Of a stretch of DNA of 64,000 bases, positions 1 to 9,873 are shown in pieces. Position 1 is the first letter of the stretch. Every line of letters begins with the position of its first letter. The stretch lies in NCBI RefSeq assembly GCF_003967555.1, contig NZ_BIFS01000001.1:1488001-1552000 (forward strand), in the 5' to 3' direction. A model generated the notes under the pieces. That model made no database searches, was not told the DNA's origin, and was given only the letters and a program-made list of their open reading frames with translations. Origin of the DNA: Dictyobacter kobayashii. Its GTDB lineage: Bacteria > Chloroflexota > Ktedonobacteria > Ktedonobacterales > Ktedonobacteraceae. The translations under genes were made by a program, and so were the position numbers.

Positions 1-289
1 CACCTATACCTGGATATAATGTTTCCAGAGCATTAATAAGATAGCTCCAGAAGCGTATCAAATCGTTGTCTCCTTTATCGAGAGAAACCCATGCGACAGG
101 GCAGTGCTTCTGCTGCGCCCATTCGCTCAATAATGTTGTCTTACCAAAACCGGCAGGGGTTGAAATAAAGGTGATTTTCCGCTGTAACACTTCCTGCAGC
201 TGATTAATAAGCTTTGAACGAAACACGACATGAGGACGTGTTGATGGTATGAGTAATTTGGTTATAAGGAGTGTATTCAACTGTAACAT
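1..289 (-). CDS. LuxR/MalT-type ATP-dependent transcriptional regulator, N-terminal part (runs off left edge)
   Basis: Only the first 96 codons lie in the window. Translation from the ATG at 289 gives a MalT-type start: a short N-terminal stretch (LITKLLIPSTRPHVVFRSKL), a Walker A motif FISTPAGFGKTTLLSEWA, then PVAWVSLDKGDNDLIRFWSYLINAL. This order matches the STAND ATPases of the MalT/LuxR family, which sense a ligand, oligomerise with ATP and activate transcription through a C-terminal LuxR helix-turn-helix. That helix-turn-helix would lie outside the window, so the regulatory target is unknown. It is too long to call on its own from the edge, but the conserved order of motifs makes the family assignment firm. 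It is divergent from the phosphodiesterase gene. Confidence 0.85.
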   Translation of the reverse strand, partial: MLQLNTLLITKLLIPSTRPHVVFRSKLINQLQEVLQRKITFISTPAGFGKTTLLSEWAQQKHCPVAWVSLDKGDNDLIRFWSYLINALETLYPGIG

Positions 290-770
290 ACTATAAGAGC
301 CTTCTCTTTAAATTATGAATGAATAATCTCCGCTAATCCTGGATATTTCCAGCATATCTAACTATTTCTATTCGGGTAAAACTTTCACAGACAAATATTT
401 TACTTTACAGGGCTGATTAGTTGCTTGTGTAACCTTTTTCTTCTATAAGGATGTGTATACTACAAGGAAAAGATATTTGTCAAGTACTTAAGTTTCTTGA
501 AGTTTAAAATAAATTTATAATTTTGCATTATTTAGTTTGCATAAACATATAAATCATTCTTAATAAGCATTAGTTTGTATTTAGAATAAGCTTCTTTCAA
601 ATTAGCGGCACCCTGAGATCAACCTCAGCTAACGGGAATTTCACTATCAAGGTAAAAATATAGCTGCATCCTGGAGGTTCCGTGATATACTGTTGGAGAG
701 ATATCCAGTATAAAATATTATGGCATTTATAGCCAAAAGATGACCTCCTATTCAGGAAGCAGGAACAAGC
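290..770. other. AT-rich divergent intergenic region
   Basis: About 480 bases between the divergent LuxR/MalT-type gene and the phosphodiesterase gene. It must hold both promoters. I see no convincing ORF, RNA gene or -35/-10 pair. A short inverted repeat (ATACTG at about 687, CAGTAT at about 706) lies near the phosphodiesterase side. Function unknown. Confidence 0.4.
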
Positions 771-2058
771 ATGCTCAATTCGGCGTCAATAAAGCTAGTC
801 AATAGCTCGCGCTTTGCTCAACGATTCATCCGTCCACGTTACGATTCTTATTGCTTCTCTAATCTTCCTGCAACGATTCAGTTTCTGCTTACCGGCAATG
901 GACAAAGCGCCCTACCCCTCGATGTATTTGGAGATTTACCAACTCAGTATGATACGGTGGTGCTCTTCTTTATTGATGCCTTTGGCTGGCGCTTCTTTGA
1001 AAAGTACGCGGACAAATATGAATTACTGAAAACCTTTATGGCGGAAGGGGTGGTCTCGAAGATGACTTCCCAGTTTCCGTCAACCACGGCAGCCCATGTC
1101 ACCTGCATCCATACCGGACTCAATGTAGGCCAGAGTGGGGTCTACGAATGGAATTATTATGAGCCGCTGGTCAATGATATCATCTCGCCCCTGACCTTTT
1201 CCTTTGCGGGCGAGAAGTTTACGCGTGATACCATCAAAAACTCTGGCATTGCCCCACAGCTTTTTCCCGCGCCAGACCTTCTACCAGACCTTACAAGCTG
1301 GCATTGATTCACATATCCTGCAGTATCAGGCCTACACCCCCTCTACCTACTCGGATATCGTCTTCCGTGGGGCCGAGGTCCATCCTTATAACGTGATCTC
1401 TGAGGCTTTTACCAACCTGAGCACAATGCTCAACCGTCCACAAAAACGACCTACCTACTATTTTCTCTATTTTGATCGCATCGATACGACCTGTCATAAT
1501 TACGGTCCTTCATCCAAACAACTGGACGAAGCTGTTGATCTCTGTTTGAATCAGATGAACCAGCTCTTTCTGCAAACCACGCGCCACAGTACAGGCAAAA
1601 CATTATTTATGATGACCGCAGATCATGGACAGGTCGAGGTCAGTCCTTACAATACCTATTATGTCAATCAGCAGATGCCCATTATCAATCGCTACCTCAA
1701 AACCAATAGCCGTGGTCATGTGCTGGCACCGGCGGGCTCGGCGCGCGATATGTTCTTACATATCAAAGAAGAGTATCTGGAGACAGCGGTCAATGAACTA
1801 CGGCAACGCCTGACCAACGGGCCTGACCAACAGGCCGAAGTCTATTTGACCCAGGAGCTGGTGGCCCAGAATTTCTTTGGTATGCAGCCACCTTCACGCA
1901 CTTTCATGGAGCGCGTGGGCAATGTCGTTATCCTGCCCTACAAACGCGAAACCGCCTGGTGGTATGAAGAAAACAAATTTAGCATGCATTTCCAGGGCCA
2001 TCACGGCGGCCTGACTCCCGAAGAAATGGAGATACCACTGCTACTCATGGCCCTCTAA
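771..2058 (+). CDS. Alkaline-phosphatase-superfamily phosphodiesterase/nucleotide pyrophosphatase (one-base frameshift)
   Basis: Two overlapping frames (771-1307 and 1204-2058) together spell one type I phosphodiesterase/nucleotide pyrophosphatase. The first frame carries the metal site VVLFFIDAFGW and the nucleophile region SQFPSTTAAHVTCIHTG. The second carries DRIDTTCHNYGP, TADHGQVEV and FQGHHGGLTPEEMEIPL, the other metal ligands of this superfamily. These enzymes hydrolyse phosphodiester bonds with two metal ions; the substrate cannot be told. The frames change at the T5C3 run near 1261-1268 (QLFP to RQTFYQ). Removing one base gives exactly 429 codons (428 residues). Because every motif is intact, a sequencing error or very recent mutation is likelier than an old pseudogene. 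No signal peptide is obvious. Confidence 0.82.
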
Positions 2059-2096
2059 GCGCCCAAATATTGACGCCCCCTTATGCAATCCCAAAT

Positions 2097-2136
2097 AAAA
2101 GCGAGCACCAGAAGAGCGTTCCTGGTGCTCGCTTTT
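2097..2136. terminator. Bidirectional rho-independent terminator
   Basis: A 15-bp perfect stem (AAAAGCGAGCACCAG at 2097-2111 pairing with 2122-2136) with a 10-base loop. T-runs are on both strands. It lies between convergent genes (phosphodiesterase on plus, ABC permease on minus), so it can stop both transcripts. Confidence 0.85.
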
Positions 2137-2151
2137 ATGCTGATTTCTACT

Positions 2152-4890
2152 CTACTCGTAGCGCAGGACTTCCAGAGGGCGTACACGTACGGCGCTCCAG
2201 GCCACGCAGACGGCGATAAACATGGATAGGACCACTGAGCCCAGGACCAGTCCCAGGACAATGGGGGTGTCGACGCTAAAGCTGGCATTAAAGGCGAATT
2301 TGCCGAGTAGCCAGGTGATCAAGGAGGCCAGGACCATGGCCACCAGGGCTCCCAGGCCACCGACAAGGCCATTCTCAAGCATGACTTCACCCAATATGGT
2401 GCGGCTGGTATAGCCAACTGACTTGAGGATACCCAGCTCGCGCCGCCGCTCTAACATGGCCAGGGCAACCGCGTTGGCGATGATGATGATACCAGCCAAC
2501 AAGGTCAGCGAAGCGATCGTGGTCAACGTCAACAGGATATCGTTGAGTAGCTGGTTGATAAAATCGGTCAGGCTGGCCAGGTTCAGCAGAAAGGCCTTTG
2601 GCACCGTCTGCCCGATCTGATCCACAGCACCATTCAACTTATTGGGATCAATCTTCATGTAGAAGACAGTCTGATCAAGTCCAGCTGGCGTGAGCGCTTT
2701 GACCGTATCGGTGGTGCCCAGGATCGGCTCAAAATTGGCGCCCAGCGTCTTCTGATCATAGAAGCCCACCACCGTTACAGTTTTGATGCTGACCTGATCG
2801 ATTCCCACCAGGGTAATCTTATCACCAACCTTGAGCTGTACACCGTTCAGCTGCGCCAGCGAAGAGCGCACCAGCACATTATTGGTACCGGCATCATCTA
2901 GATTCAGGTTGCGCCCCTGCGTGATCGCAATAAAGTTGAGCGAAGGGAACTGGTTATTACCAACATCATAACCTTCAACACCATTGGTCAGCGAGAGCAG
3001 TTGTCGGCGCACCTGGGCACTCTTAGAGCCATTGACATAGGTCGCAAATGGCTTGCCCTTGACAGCCGCCGGTACCGTAGAGGCAAGCGTGTGCTCCTGA
3101 TAGGTACTCAGACCCGCAAGGCGCGGCAACAGATTATTAAGCTTTTTGGTATCGTCATTCGAGGTAATCGAGTAGACATTATAGTTTAACGTATGGGAAA
3201 TCACCTCATTGACCTGGGTGCGCAAATTCTGTCCCAACGCCAGGATCAGGCCGATGGTAAAGATACCAACGAACAGGGCCAGCATCGTAGTAGTGGTACG
3301 AGCTCGCTGTCGGGCCAGGTTACGCAAGGCCATCTTGGTCGAGGCTTTCAGCGTACGAGGGACAAACATCACGAAGAGTCCCAGGAGAGCAAAGCCCATA
3401 AAGAGCAGACCATAGGGTGGCGCTACGCGATAGAGGGCATATGCAATGCCCGCCACGACTACAACCAGTAAGATCTGCCAGAAACTGAAGCGCTCGGGCA
3501 CCGGTAATTTGCTGACCAGCACGATCAACAGGCTCAACACCAGGCTCAGCAGGCCCAGAAAGATAAAGATCCCATAGACCGAGATCGTACCCAGGCGAAT
3601 ATCGCCGTTCAGGATCACAATCGAGAGCACACAGAACAGGATCGAGAGTACGATCATGAGAATGGTGGTCAAGGCGATACTACTAATACCACGCCCCTCG
3701 GGTAGTTCACGGATCACATTCAACGGACGGATATTGGCCGCCTGTACGATTGGCAAGAGGCCAAAGATCAGCGCGGTAGAGACGCCAATAACCATGCCCC
3801 CAATGATCGTAAACCAGTCCAACACAAAGGGCACATTCAAGCCGAAATTCTGCTCGACCAGGTTGCGCACCAGGTAACTAATGCCGGTGGCGGCAGCAGC
3901 TCCCAGCAAGCCGCCAGCCAGACCCAGCAGGCCAGCTTCCAGACCAAACAGCAAATAGAGATCAAAGCGCCGGTAACCAGTGGTCTTAAGCATAGCAATC
4001 TCGGTACGGCGACGCGAGAGCAGTACCTGCATCGTATTGACGATACCGACACCACCAATCAACAAAGCCAGCAGGCCAGCAATTTCCAGGAACTTACGAA
4101 TATTATCGATAACCGACTGCTGCTGTTTCAACACATCGGCCGCAGTCTGCGTAGTAGCGATCGGAAACTGTTGTTGAATCTCTTTAACAGCAGCGTCGAT
4201 TTTGGACTTTTCAGCCGTTACATCGACGGTATCATAGGTAACGGCCGCCTTCGGCGCGGAGGCGATATAATCATTCACCGAGAGCAATACCACGCTACCC
4301 GACTGGGCCAGCACACCTGTCTCAGTAACGATACCAGCGATTTTAGTATGGATGACGCGCCCACTCTGTCCACGCGTCCCACCACTGATCGTAATATCCA
4401 GGCTATCGCCCAGCTTCTTTTTATACTGATCGATAAACGGCTGCGTCACCACCACACCATCATTCTTGACCAGCGCGCTCAAGCTGCCATGGGCGGGACT
4501 GCTAAAGGTCGGCGGGGTAACGGTCGCGGCTGGATAATGCGCCGCATCGATGATACGCATACTAAAGGTTTGCCGTTGTGAGGCCTGAGCACCCGTAGAG
4601 GCCTGGGAGGTAATCACCGGCGTATAATCGGTAATCGAACCATCCTTCTTCCAGGCATCAAAGTGCTTCAGATCGTCTTTGGTAAACGGCTGCTGAGAAC
4701 GAATGGCGATATCACCGCCATTGGCATCGCGCACATTTCCAGTGAAGGCGTTGTTGATCATCAAACCAACCAGTTGCAACGCCACAATCGCCATCACACC
4801 TACGGCGACACAAAAGATCGCCAGTAAGGTACGTTGGCCACCACGGAAGAGAGAGCGCGAAGTATAGTTAAAATACATCGAGGCTTTCAT
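2152..4890 (-). CDS. FtsX/MacB-like ABC transporter permease, two FtsX domains
   Basis: 912 residues. An N-terminal membrane helix (about residues 20-48) precedes a MacB-type extracytoplasmic domain, then three helices with the FtsX-like signature (GGVGIVNTMQVLLSRRRTEIAMLKTTG is the centre of it) near residues 280-390. A second membrane block (about 410-520), a second extracytoplasmic domain and a second FtsX domain (ANAVALAMLERRRELGILKSVGY, about 810-850) follow. This duplicated layout is the large FtsX permease type that works in lipoprotein or substrate release and efflux, not a classical importer. It starts at ATG 4890, whose A is the last base of the stop codon of the ATPase gene (TAATG), so the two are translationally coupled and form one transporter. 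Substrate unknown. Confidence 0.9.
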   Translation of the reverse strand: MKASMYFNYTSRSLFRGGQRTLLAIFCVAVGVMAIVALQLVGLMINNAFTGNVRDANGGDIAIRSQQPFTKDDLKHFDAWKKDGSITDYTPVITSQASTGAQASQRQTFSMRIIDAAHYPAATVTPPTFSSPAHGSLSALVKNDGVVVTQPFIDQYKKKLGDSLDITISGGTRGQSGRVIHTKIAGIVTETGVLAQSGSVVLLSVNDYIASAPKAAVTYDTVDVTAEKSKIDAAVKEIQQQFPIATTQTAADVLKQQQSVIDNIRKFLEIAGLLALLIGGVGIVNTMQVLLSRRRTEIAMLKTTGYRRFDLYLLFGLEAGLLGLAGGLLGAAAATGISYLVRNLVEQNFGLNVPFVLDWFTIIGGMVIGVSTALIFGLLPIVQAANIRPLNVIRELPEGRGISSIALTTILMIVLSILFCVLSIVILNGDIRLGTISVYGIFIFLGLLSLVLSLLIVLVSKLPVPERFSFWQILLVVVVAGIAYALYRVAPPYGLLFMGFALLGLFVMFVPRTLKASTKMALRNLARQRARTTTTMLALFVGIFTIGLILALGQNLRTQVNEVISHTLNYNVYSITSNDDTKKLNNLLPRLAGLSTYQEHTLASTVPAAVKGKPFATYVNGSKSAQVRRQLLSLTNGVEGYDVGNNQFPSLNFIAITQGRNLNLDDAGTNNVLVRSSLAQLNGVQLKVGDKITLVGIDQVSIKTVTVVGFYDQKTLGANFEPILGTTDTVKALTPAGLDQTVFYMKIDPNKLNGAVDQIGQTVPKAFLLNLASLTDFINQLLNDILLTLTTIASLTLLAGIIIIANAVALAMLERRRELGILKSVGYTSRTILGEVMLENGLVGGLGALVAMVLASLITWLLGKFAFNASFSVDTPIVLGLVLGSVVLSMFIAVCVAWSAVRVRPLEVLRYE

Positions 4891-5651
4891 TATTGAGTGA
4901 TTCTCCCGCCCGTGGTATCCAGTTCGCTGATCAAGCCATCCACAATACGGATCGCATGATCGGCATGGCCAGCCACATTTGGATCGTGGGTGGCAATGAT
5001 AAAGGTCTTACCCGTCTTCTCGCGCAGATCGGCGATCAAACTCAAAACGTTCTCGCCATTGCGCGCATCCAGGTTACCGGTAGGCTCATCAGCAATGACA
5101 ATCGCGGGATCGGTCGAGAGGGCGCGGGCAATGGCCACACGCTGTTGCTCACCACCGGACAACTGACTGGGACGATGACCTAGCCGGTGTGAGAGGCCAA
5201 CCAGTTCCAGCAATTCTTTAGCGCGAGCCGAGGGCGAACCCTTATGTTTGCCCACATATAGAGGGACCTCAACATTTTCCTGAGCCGTCAAAGTCGGGAT
5301 CAAATTAAAGGCCTGAAAGACCATGCCAATCTTCTGATTGCGCACCGCCGCCAGTTTCCCCTCACTCATACGCGCAATATCAATCCCATCCACCAATACC
5401 TGCCCACTACTGGGATTATCCAGACCAGCGATAATGCCCAGCAAAGTGCTTTTACCCGAGCCAGAGGGTCCAACAATAGAGACAAATTCACCACTGAGAA
5501 TTTGAAAACTAATGCCCTTAAGAATATCTATGCGCTCACGCCCTAAAGGTAAACTTTTCGTAATATTACGCACATCCATTACAACTTTACGTGGCTCGGA
5601 AACGGCTGCCCTGGTAGCATCCGCTGCACGTTGCGTCACTGTTTCATCCAT
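4890..5651 (-). CDS. ABC transporter ATP-binding protein (MacB/LolD type)
   Basis: ATPase partner of the downstream permease. It shows Walker A GPSGSGKST, Q-loop VFQAFNLIPTLTAQENVEVPL, signature LSGGEQQRVAIARAL, Walker B AIVIADEPTGNLD and H-loop IATHDP, all in the arrangement of the LolD/MacB subfamily. An earlier ATG at 5675 is possible, but the ATG at 5651 has AAAGGAG 11 bases upstream and is preferred (253 residues). Its stop overlaps the permease start by one base. A 24-bp hairpin in the spacer upstream separates it from the next ABC gene. It is the first gene of a two-gene operon. Confidence 0.92.
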   Translation of the reverse strand: MDETVTQRAADATRAAVSEPRKVVMDVRNITKSLPLGRERIDILKGISFQILSGEFVSIVGPSGSGKSTLLGIIAGLDNPSSGQVLVDGIDIARMSEGKLAAVRNQKIGMVFQAFNLIPTLTAQENVEVPLYVGKHKGSPSARAKELLELVGLSHRLGHRPSQLSGGEQQRVAIARALSTDPAIVIADEPTGNLDARNGENVLSLIADLREKTGKTFIIATHDPNVAGHADHAIRIVDGLISELDTTGGRITQ

Positions 5652-5892
5652 GGAAGCATCCGCTCCTTTATACATAACAAGGCAATATGAATTAAAGCGA
5701 TATATCTTTTCTATACAAGTGACATTAGAACCCGCAGATTCGGGTCAAGGAATATACACTTGTTTCGAGGCAGTCAACTCTGAGTACCGCTACGTAGCAT
5801 AGCACGTATCATATGCTATTTAAAAGCAATCGTAAACGCCGCCAGGGCTTTTTCATGTTCCTCTTTGGCGCCTATCGCGCCGGGTTGGGAGG

Positions 5893-5943
5893 GTGGAGTA
5901 TGTGTGCCAGGCGGGCTGCGCCCGCCTGGCACACATACTCCAC
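5893..5943. repeat. Long perfect hairpin, 24-bp arms
   Basis: Arms 5893-5916 and 5920-5943 are perfectly complementary with a 3-base loop (TGC). It lies in the 450-base spacer 5652-6101, between two genes of the same direction, in which I see no other feature. No T-run follows on either strand, so it is not a standard terminator. Two similar long hairpins occur at 17076-17132 and 61213-61261. Confidence 0.8.
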
Positions 5944-6101
5944 ACACATGAAAGAATGTTCATCGTATCGCTGGCTCGTGATCTCCCTGCGTTCTCTGGA
6001 GCTGTTGCTCTTTTAAAGAAATACGAACAACTTCGTGTTGAGTTCTATATCAATCACGCGTGTTTGAGCTGGCACCGCCTTGTACGATAAAGAGGAGCTT
6101 G

Positions 6102-6989
6102 CTATAGAGTAGCGCCGGGGGCCGTCTTGACGCCTGCAACGAGCAGATAGGCATCTTCCAACACAGGTTCAACATTGAGGGCATCTTCGTGTGGACGTTG
6201 AGAACTGAGGATACGCAGGGTAATACCCGAACTTTGGGAGATGATACCACTGACCTGGTAAGCGTGTTGGAGACGGTTGGCGGTATCAGCATCAGTAGTA
6301 ACGGTCCAGACACGGCCTATCGCTTCCTTCAAGAGCGCTTCAGAAGTGGTATCCGCCTGCACCTGTCCTTCATGCATAATCAACAGGCGTCCGGCCATGG
6401 CTTCGACATCATGAATAATATGCGTTGAAAGAATAACCAGGCGACTCCTGGTAAAGCTACCCAGCAGGAGGCGGAAGCGCACACGTTCCTGGGGGTCCAG
6501 GCCAACGGTAGGCTCATCGACAATCAGTAGCTCTGGATCATTCAACAGGGCCTGGGCGATGCCGATACGCTGCTTCATACCACCAGAATATGTACCCAGC
6601 TTGCGCTCGGCAAAGCGCTCCATTGCCACAATCTCCAACACCTCATCCACGCGCCGCCGCGCCATACTCTTTGGCAGTCCTTTCATAGCCGCCAGGTAGC
6701 GCAAGAATTGGCGGGCCGTGAATTCTGGATAGAGGCCAAACTCCTGCGGCATATAGCCCAGGACCTGCCGCAGCTCGCTACCGGTTGTACGGATATCACG
6801 TCCATTCCACAGGATACGGCCCTCGCCAGGCGGCAAGAGGGTCGCCAGCATCCGCAGCAAGGTTGTTTTGCCAGAACCATTAGGGCCAACCAGCCCGATC
6901 ATCCCAGGGCCACACTGCAGCGAGACATTGCGTACAGCCCAGAGAGAGTCCCCATACTTTTTGCCAACCTGCTCACATACCAGTTCCAT
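6102..6989 (-). CDS. ABC-2 type transporter ATP-binding protein
   Basis: Cytoplasmic ATPase of about 295 residues. Walker A GPNGSGKTTLL, Q-loop YMPQEFGLYPEFTARQFL, signature YSGGMKQRIGIAQAL, Walker B LLIVDEPTVGLDP and H-loop LSTHIIHD are present. The order and the C-terminal regulatory tail fit the CcmA/DrrA-like group that partners ABC-2 membrane proteins. ATG 6989 (third codon of the longest frame) has AAGGA nine bases upstream, better than ATG 6995. It closes an operon with the ABC-2 membrane protein (59-base gap), a second membrane protein and the ECF sigma factor. Substrate not predictable. Confidence 0.9.
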   Translation of the reverse strand: MELVCEQVGKKYGDSLWAVRNVSLQCGPGMIGLVGPNGSGKTTLLRMLATLLPPGEGRILWNGRDIRTTGSELRQVLGYMPQEFGLYPEFTARQFLRYLAAMKGLPKSMARRRVDEVLEIVAMERFAERKLGTYSGGMKQRIGIAQALLNDPELLIVDEPTVGLDPQERVRFRLLLGSFTRSRLVILSTHIIHDVEAMAGRLLIMHEGQVQADTTSEALLKEAIGRVWTVTTDADTANRLQHAYQVSGIISQSSGITLRILSSQRPHEDALNVEPVLEDAYLLVAGVKTAPGATL

Positions 6990-7054
6990 AACCATACGTC
7001 CTTCTTAAATATTCACCAGCACATTACTACAAAGCAATCTCAGCCGGCAGATGA

Positions 7055-8011
7055 TCACAATGCATTAGCAAAACGCGGAAATTTCTTGATTGATAAGGCC
7101 ACAAAGACCAGGCCCAGCAGAGCATAAATGATGTGTGTCAGTACAAAGAGCCAGAGCGTATCCGGCATAAGCTGCTGTACGGCATTGCCAATCGCCTGGC
7201 GCTGATCAGGATTGGTAACATGCTGGACCAGCGTCCAGTAGCGGTTCATATAAAATGATCTAAAGGCAAAAGACATTGAATCGCTGGTGGGATCAAAAGC
7301 CGAGGCAATTGGATTGCCATTGAAAATGAATTCAAAGGTCCAGATGAGAAACCAGAGCCCCGCCATCAATGCCTGATTCATGCCGATAGACTGCGCATTA
7401 AATGAGCCCAAACGAAAACAGATGGCGCTAAACCAGACGGCTATAGGCAAGACCATGAGTGCCCAGAAGAAGACAATAATGCCCACATTGGGCTCAGGAT
7501 AACCAATCAGGTCCGACGGCCCATCTAATCCCAACCAGAGAAATGAATGCAGGGCAAAAGCCATGACTACCATAGCCACCAGCATCAGAAGCGTCAGAAA
7601 GAGACATTGGCAGAGACCAACCAGGTAACGTCCCCACAGAAAGGCCCGATTAGAGATCGCGCAGGTCATAACCAGCTCATGCGTCTTGCGCCGCACATCG
7701 GAGGAGGCCAGGTCAACCGTTAAAAAGGGAAGAAGTATACCAAACCATAAAAGCAGGACGCCTGGCAACTCGTACATCAAACCGAATGCGGTAATATCAG
7801 CCACAGCCACGCCGGATTTCTGATCGATAAAATCTTTATATTGGCCCAACCACATGAGAATCAACGTAAACAGGAACAGAAAGGCTGACATCAACCAGAA
7901 GGCGGGCCCTTTCAAACGGCGGCGTAGCTCCCATTGGAACACCGACCACAAGGGATGGTTACGCTCACCGGACGTGTCTTTAGTTGTGGTGAGCGATAGC
8001 TGGGTTTCCAT
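7055..8011 (-). CDS. ABC-2 type multi-helix membrane protein
   Basis: 318 residues with about six predicted membrane helices: about 34-52 (FWLMSAFLFLFTLILMWLG), 78-100, 124-150, 175-195, 215-232 and 292-312. The N-terminal helix followed by a long extracytoplasmic stretch, and the cytoplasmic segment with SSDVRRKTHELVMT, resemble ABC-2 permeases of the gliding/copper-type group. It is directly upstream of the ABC ATPase in the same operon, so it very likely forms the channel. No binding protein is nearby, so export is likelier than import. Confidence 0.78.
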   Translation of the reverse strand: METQLSLTTTKDTSGERNHPLWSVFQWELRRRLKGPAFWLMSAFLFLFTLILMWLGQYKDFIDQKSGVAVADITAFGLMYELPGVLLLWFGILLPFLTVDLASSDVRRKTHELVMTCAISNRAFLWGRYLVGLCQCLFLTLLMLVAMVVMAFALHSFLWLGLDGPSDLIGYPEPNVGIIVFFWALMVLPIAVWFSAICFRLGSFNAQSIGMNQALMAGLWFLIWTFEFIFNGNPIASAFDPTSDSMSFAFRSFYMNRYWTLVQHVTNPDQRQAIGNAVQQLMPDTLWLFVLTHIIYALLGLVFVALSIKKFPRFANAL

Positions 8012-8134
8012 AGCTTTTCAGAGCTCCTTTTTTAGTTATAATTTATCTTCTGCCTTTTTACGAGATAAAAGCTTAAAAGGTTCGTACACTCATATGCATA
8101 TCATGAAAGCACGAATAATTTCCATAATATACTC

Positions 8135-9009
8135 TTAGAGAGGATACGCCCGGTGCACGCGTGCTGGCTGGCTCAGGACGACAACAATTAATAAAATTAT
8201 TCCCAGCCCGGCAACTAGCAGCTCGACCTCGGTGATGACGCTGGAGATAATTTTGCTACCAAAGGGCAGGGCAAAGAAAATGAGCAGGCAGAGCCAGACA
8301 CTATAAGCCAGCCCGGCCGCCAGGTTGGCTGAGACACGCAAAGAAAAGAAGAGCGCGATAGCCGAGACCAGCAACATCGGTGCTAACCAGTGCAGGATCA
8401 GCAGAGAGAGACTCCCTCCATCGATTCTCCAGAGATAGGTACTTAAGAACATACCAAGCAAGATATCATAGCCAAGTACAACGATCAGGCGGGCCAGCGT
8501 AATCTGCTGAACCGAGGGTGGGCAGGCCAGTTCACATTCCAGCATGTTATAACGCGCACCGCGAAAAATGCTCATCGTTCCTACATAGGCAACCAGGGGT
8601 CCAAGCGCCCATAGAACAACGCGTGCCGACAGCGCCGAATTTGAAAAAGGGATAGATCCGGACGCCAGGCCTGCACAGACGATCAGGAAGCTCAACAGCC
8701 AGAACGAGGGTTGCAACATCGATACCTGCACCAGTGCCATATGGAAGAACATGCGCAGCCTGTGCCAGAACGAGGCATAGTTCTCCTGAATACTCTGGCG
8801 AATAGGAGAATACACAGGTAGGGCGGGCAACAGCTTTGCGAGCAACGCTTGCCTCTCAGTCAGCGTAGGTTGGGGAGCGGTCCAGGCCTGCAAGCGCTCC
8901 ATGACCGGCGCTAATTCAGCAATATCTTCTGCCCCTCACCCTGTTCTCGCAGAGCATCCTCGATATGTTGGCGACTATCCAGCGGCCAGCCATCAAACAA
9001 ATTCTTCAT
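8135..9009 (-). CDS. Membrane protein coupled to ECF sigma factor, possible anti-sigma/ABC-2 component (one-base frameshift)
   Basis: The ATG at 9009 overlaps the sigma-factor stop (ATGA), the classic coupling of sigma and partner genes. Its frame reads MKNLFDGWPLDSRQHIEDALREQGEG and ends early at 8911. One extra base in the GGGG run at 8932-8935 joins it to the frame ending at 8135, whose own first ATG is 8902. The repaired gene is exactly 292 codons (291 residues). It has about six membrane helices in the C-terminal two thirds (about residues 110-280) and a cytoplasmic N-terminus. Position says anti-sigma regulator; the helices and the downstream ABC-2 genes say transporter subunit. No zinc-finger anti-sigma motif is visible. 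Downstream genes are in the same direction after a 123-base gap. Confidence 0.65.
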
Positions 9010-9572
9010 TTTACTTCGTACTCTTTCATCGAATGCAGCGCAGCGCGTAAACGGCGGGTACCAACCGAGAGTCGAGATTTCACCGTCCCGACCGGAATAT
9101 GCAACGTCTCCGCAATTTCCTGTAGGCTCAAGCCAGCATAAAATCGTAATAAAATAGTACTCCGGTACTCTTCTCCTATTTTTCCTAGAGCGACAGAAAT
9201 AATCTTTCCCTGCTCGTCAGAAAGTGCTATATCTTCGGGTCCAGGCGCGGGATCATAGACTGCGAGTAGAATATCATCTGTGGCATCGGCCCCATGTTTG
9301 ACTACCGCAGACTTAAAGTAATCGCGTATAATGTTTGTAGCAATAGTATAGAGCCACGGCTTAAAAGGACGACCGGATTGATACCCACCGCGTTGCATCA
9401 TGCGTAAAAATGTTTCTTGTACGGCGTCTTCAGCTAATTGTCGATCTCCATGGAGCAGGCGATAGACATATCCGAGCAGTGGCCCATAATGGCGCTCAAC
9501 AAGCGCGTTCAAGGCACTTTCATCGCCTGTAAGGACACCTGACATTAGCTGCTCATCACGTAGCGCTTCCAC
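9006..9572 (-). CDS. ECF RNA polymerase sigma factor
   Basis: 188 residues. Region 2 (ALNALVERHYGPLLGYVYRLLHGDRQLAEDAVQETFLRM, about residues 20-60, with RPFKPWLYTIATNIIRDYFK) and region 4 (ILLRFYAGLSLQEIAETLHIPVGTVKSRL, about 140-170) are clear, with the usual linker between. Such factors redirect RNA polymerase to a small regulon, often their own operon. It is the first gene of a four-gene operon with a membrane protein and an ABC-2 transporter, so export or envelope stress is the probable trigger. The stop overlaps the next start by four bases. Confidence 0.93.
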   Translation of the reverse strand: MEALRDEQLMSGVLTGDESALNALVERHYGPLLGYVYRLLHGDRQLAEDAVQETFLRMMQRGGYQSGRPFKPWLYTIATNIIRDYFKSAVVKHGADATDDILLAVYDPAPGPEDIALSDEQGKIISVALGKIGEEYRSTILLRFYAGLSLQEIAETLHIPVGTVKSRLSVGTRRLRAALHSMKEYEVK

Positions 9573-9873
9573 AATACTCTTTCTTCTGTATAATGCAAAT
9601 AGAGTTCATACACATAGTGACTACGACACAGGCACTCTAAAGGTTCGCCAATGCCACAAAATCCTGTTTATACACCGGCATCTGCTGTATAAAGAACTGA
9701 ACAGGATATGCAACAGTGGTCAACTATGCTATACTGCACTGAAATAGTGTGGCGCATACTGTGTTCCTACCCAGAAACGCTCTATTGATGCGCCTGATGG
9801 GAAGAAGATGGGGGCGCCCCCAAAGCGCTCCTAGGAAAGATTTCGTACCAACCCAGTTGAGAGGAAAATATTT
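9573..9873. other. Divergent promoter region between sigma operon and secD
   Basis: Three hundred bases with no ORF. An extended -10-like sequence on the plus strand (TG at 9727, TATACT at 9730-9735) could start secD transcription and would leave a leader of about 130 bases. A short GC palindrome (GGGGGCGCCCCC, 9810-9821) lies within that leader. No matching -35 box is obvious. Confidence 0.35.

Noticed and set aside
1261..1268. Programmed +1 frameshift in the phosphodiesterase
   Set aside because: No stimulating structure seen, and similar single-base breaks occur in other conserved genes, so an indel error is simpler.
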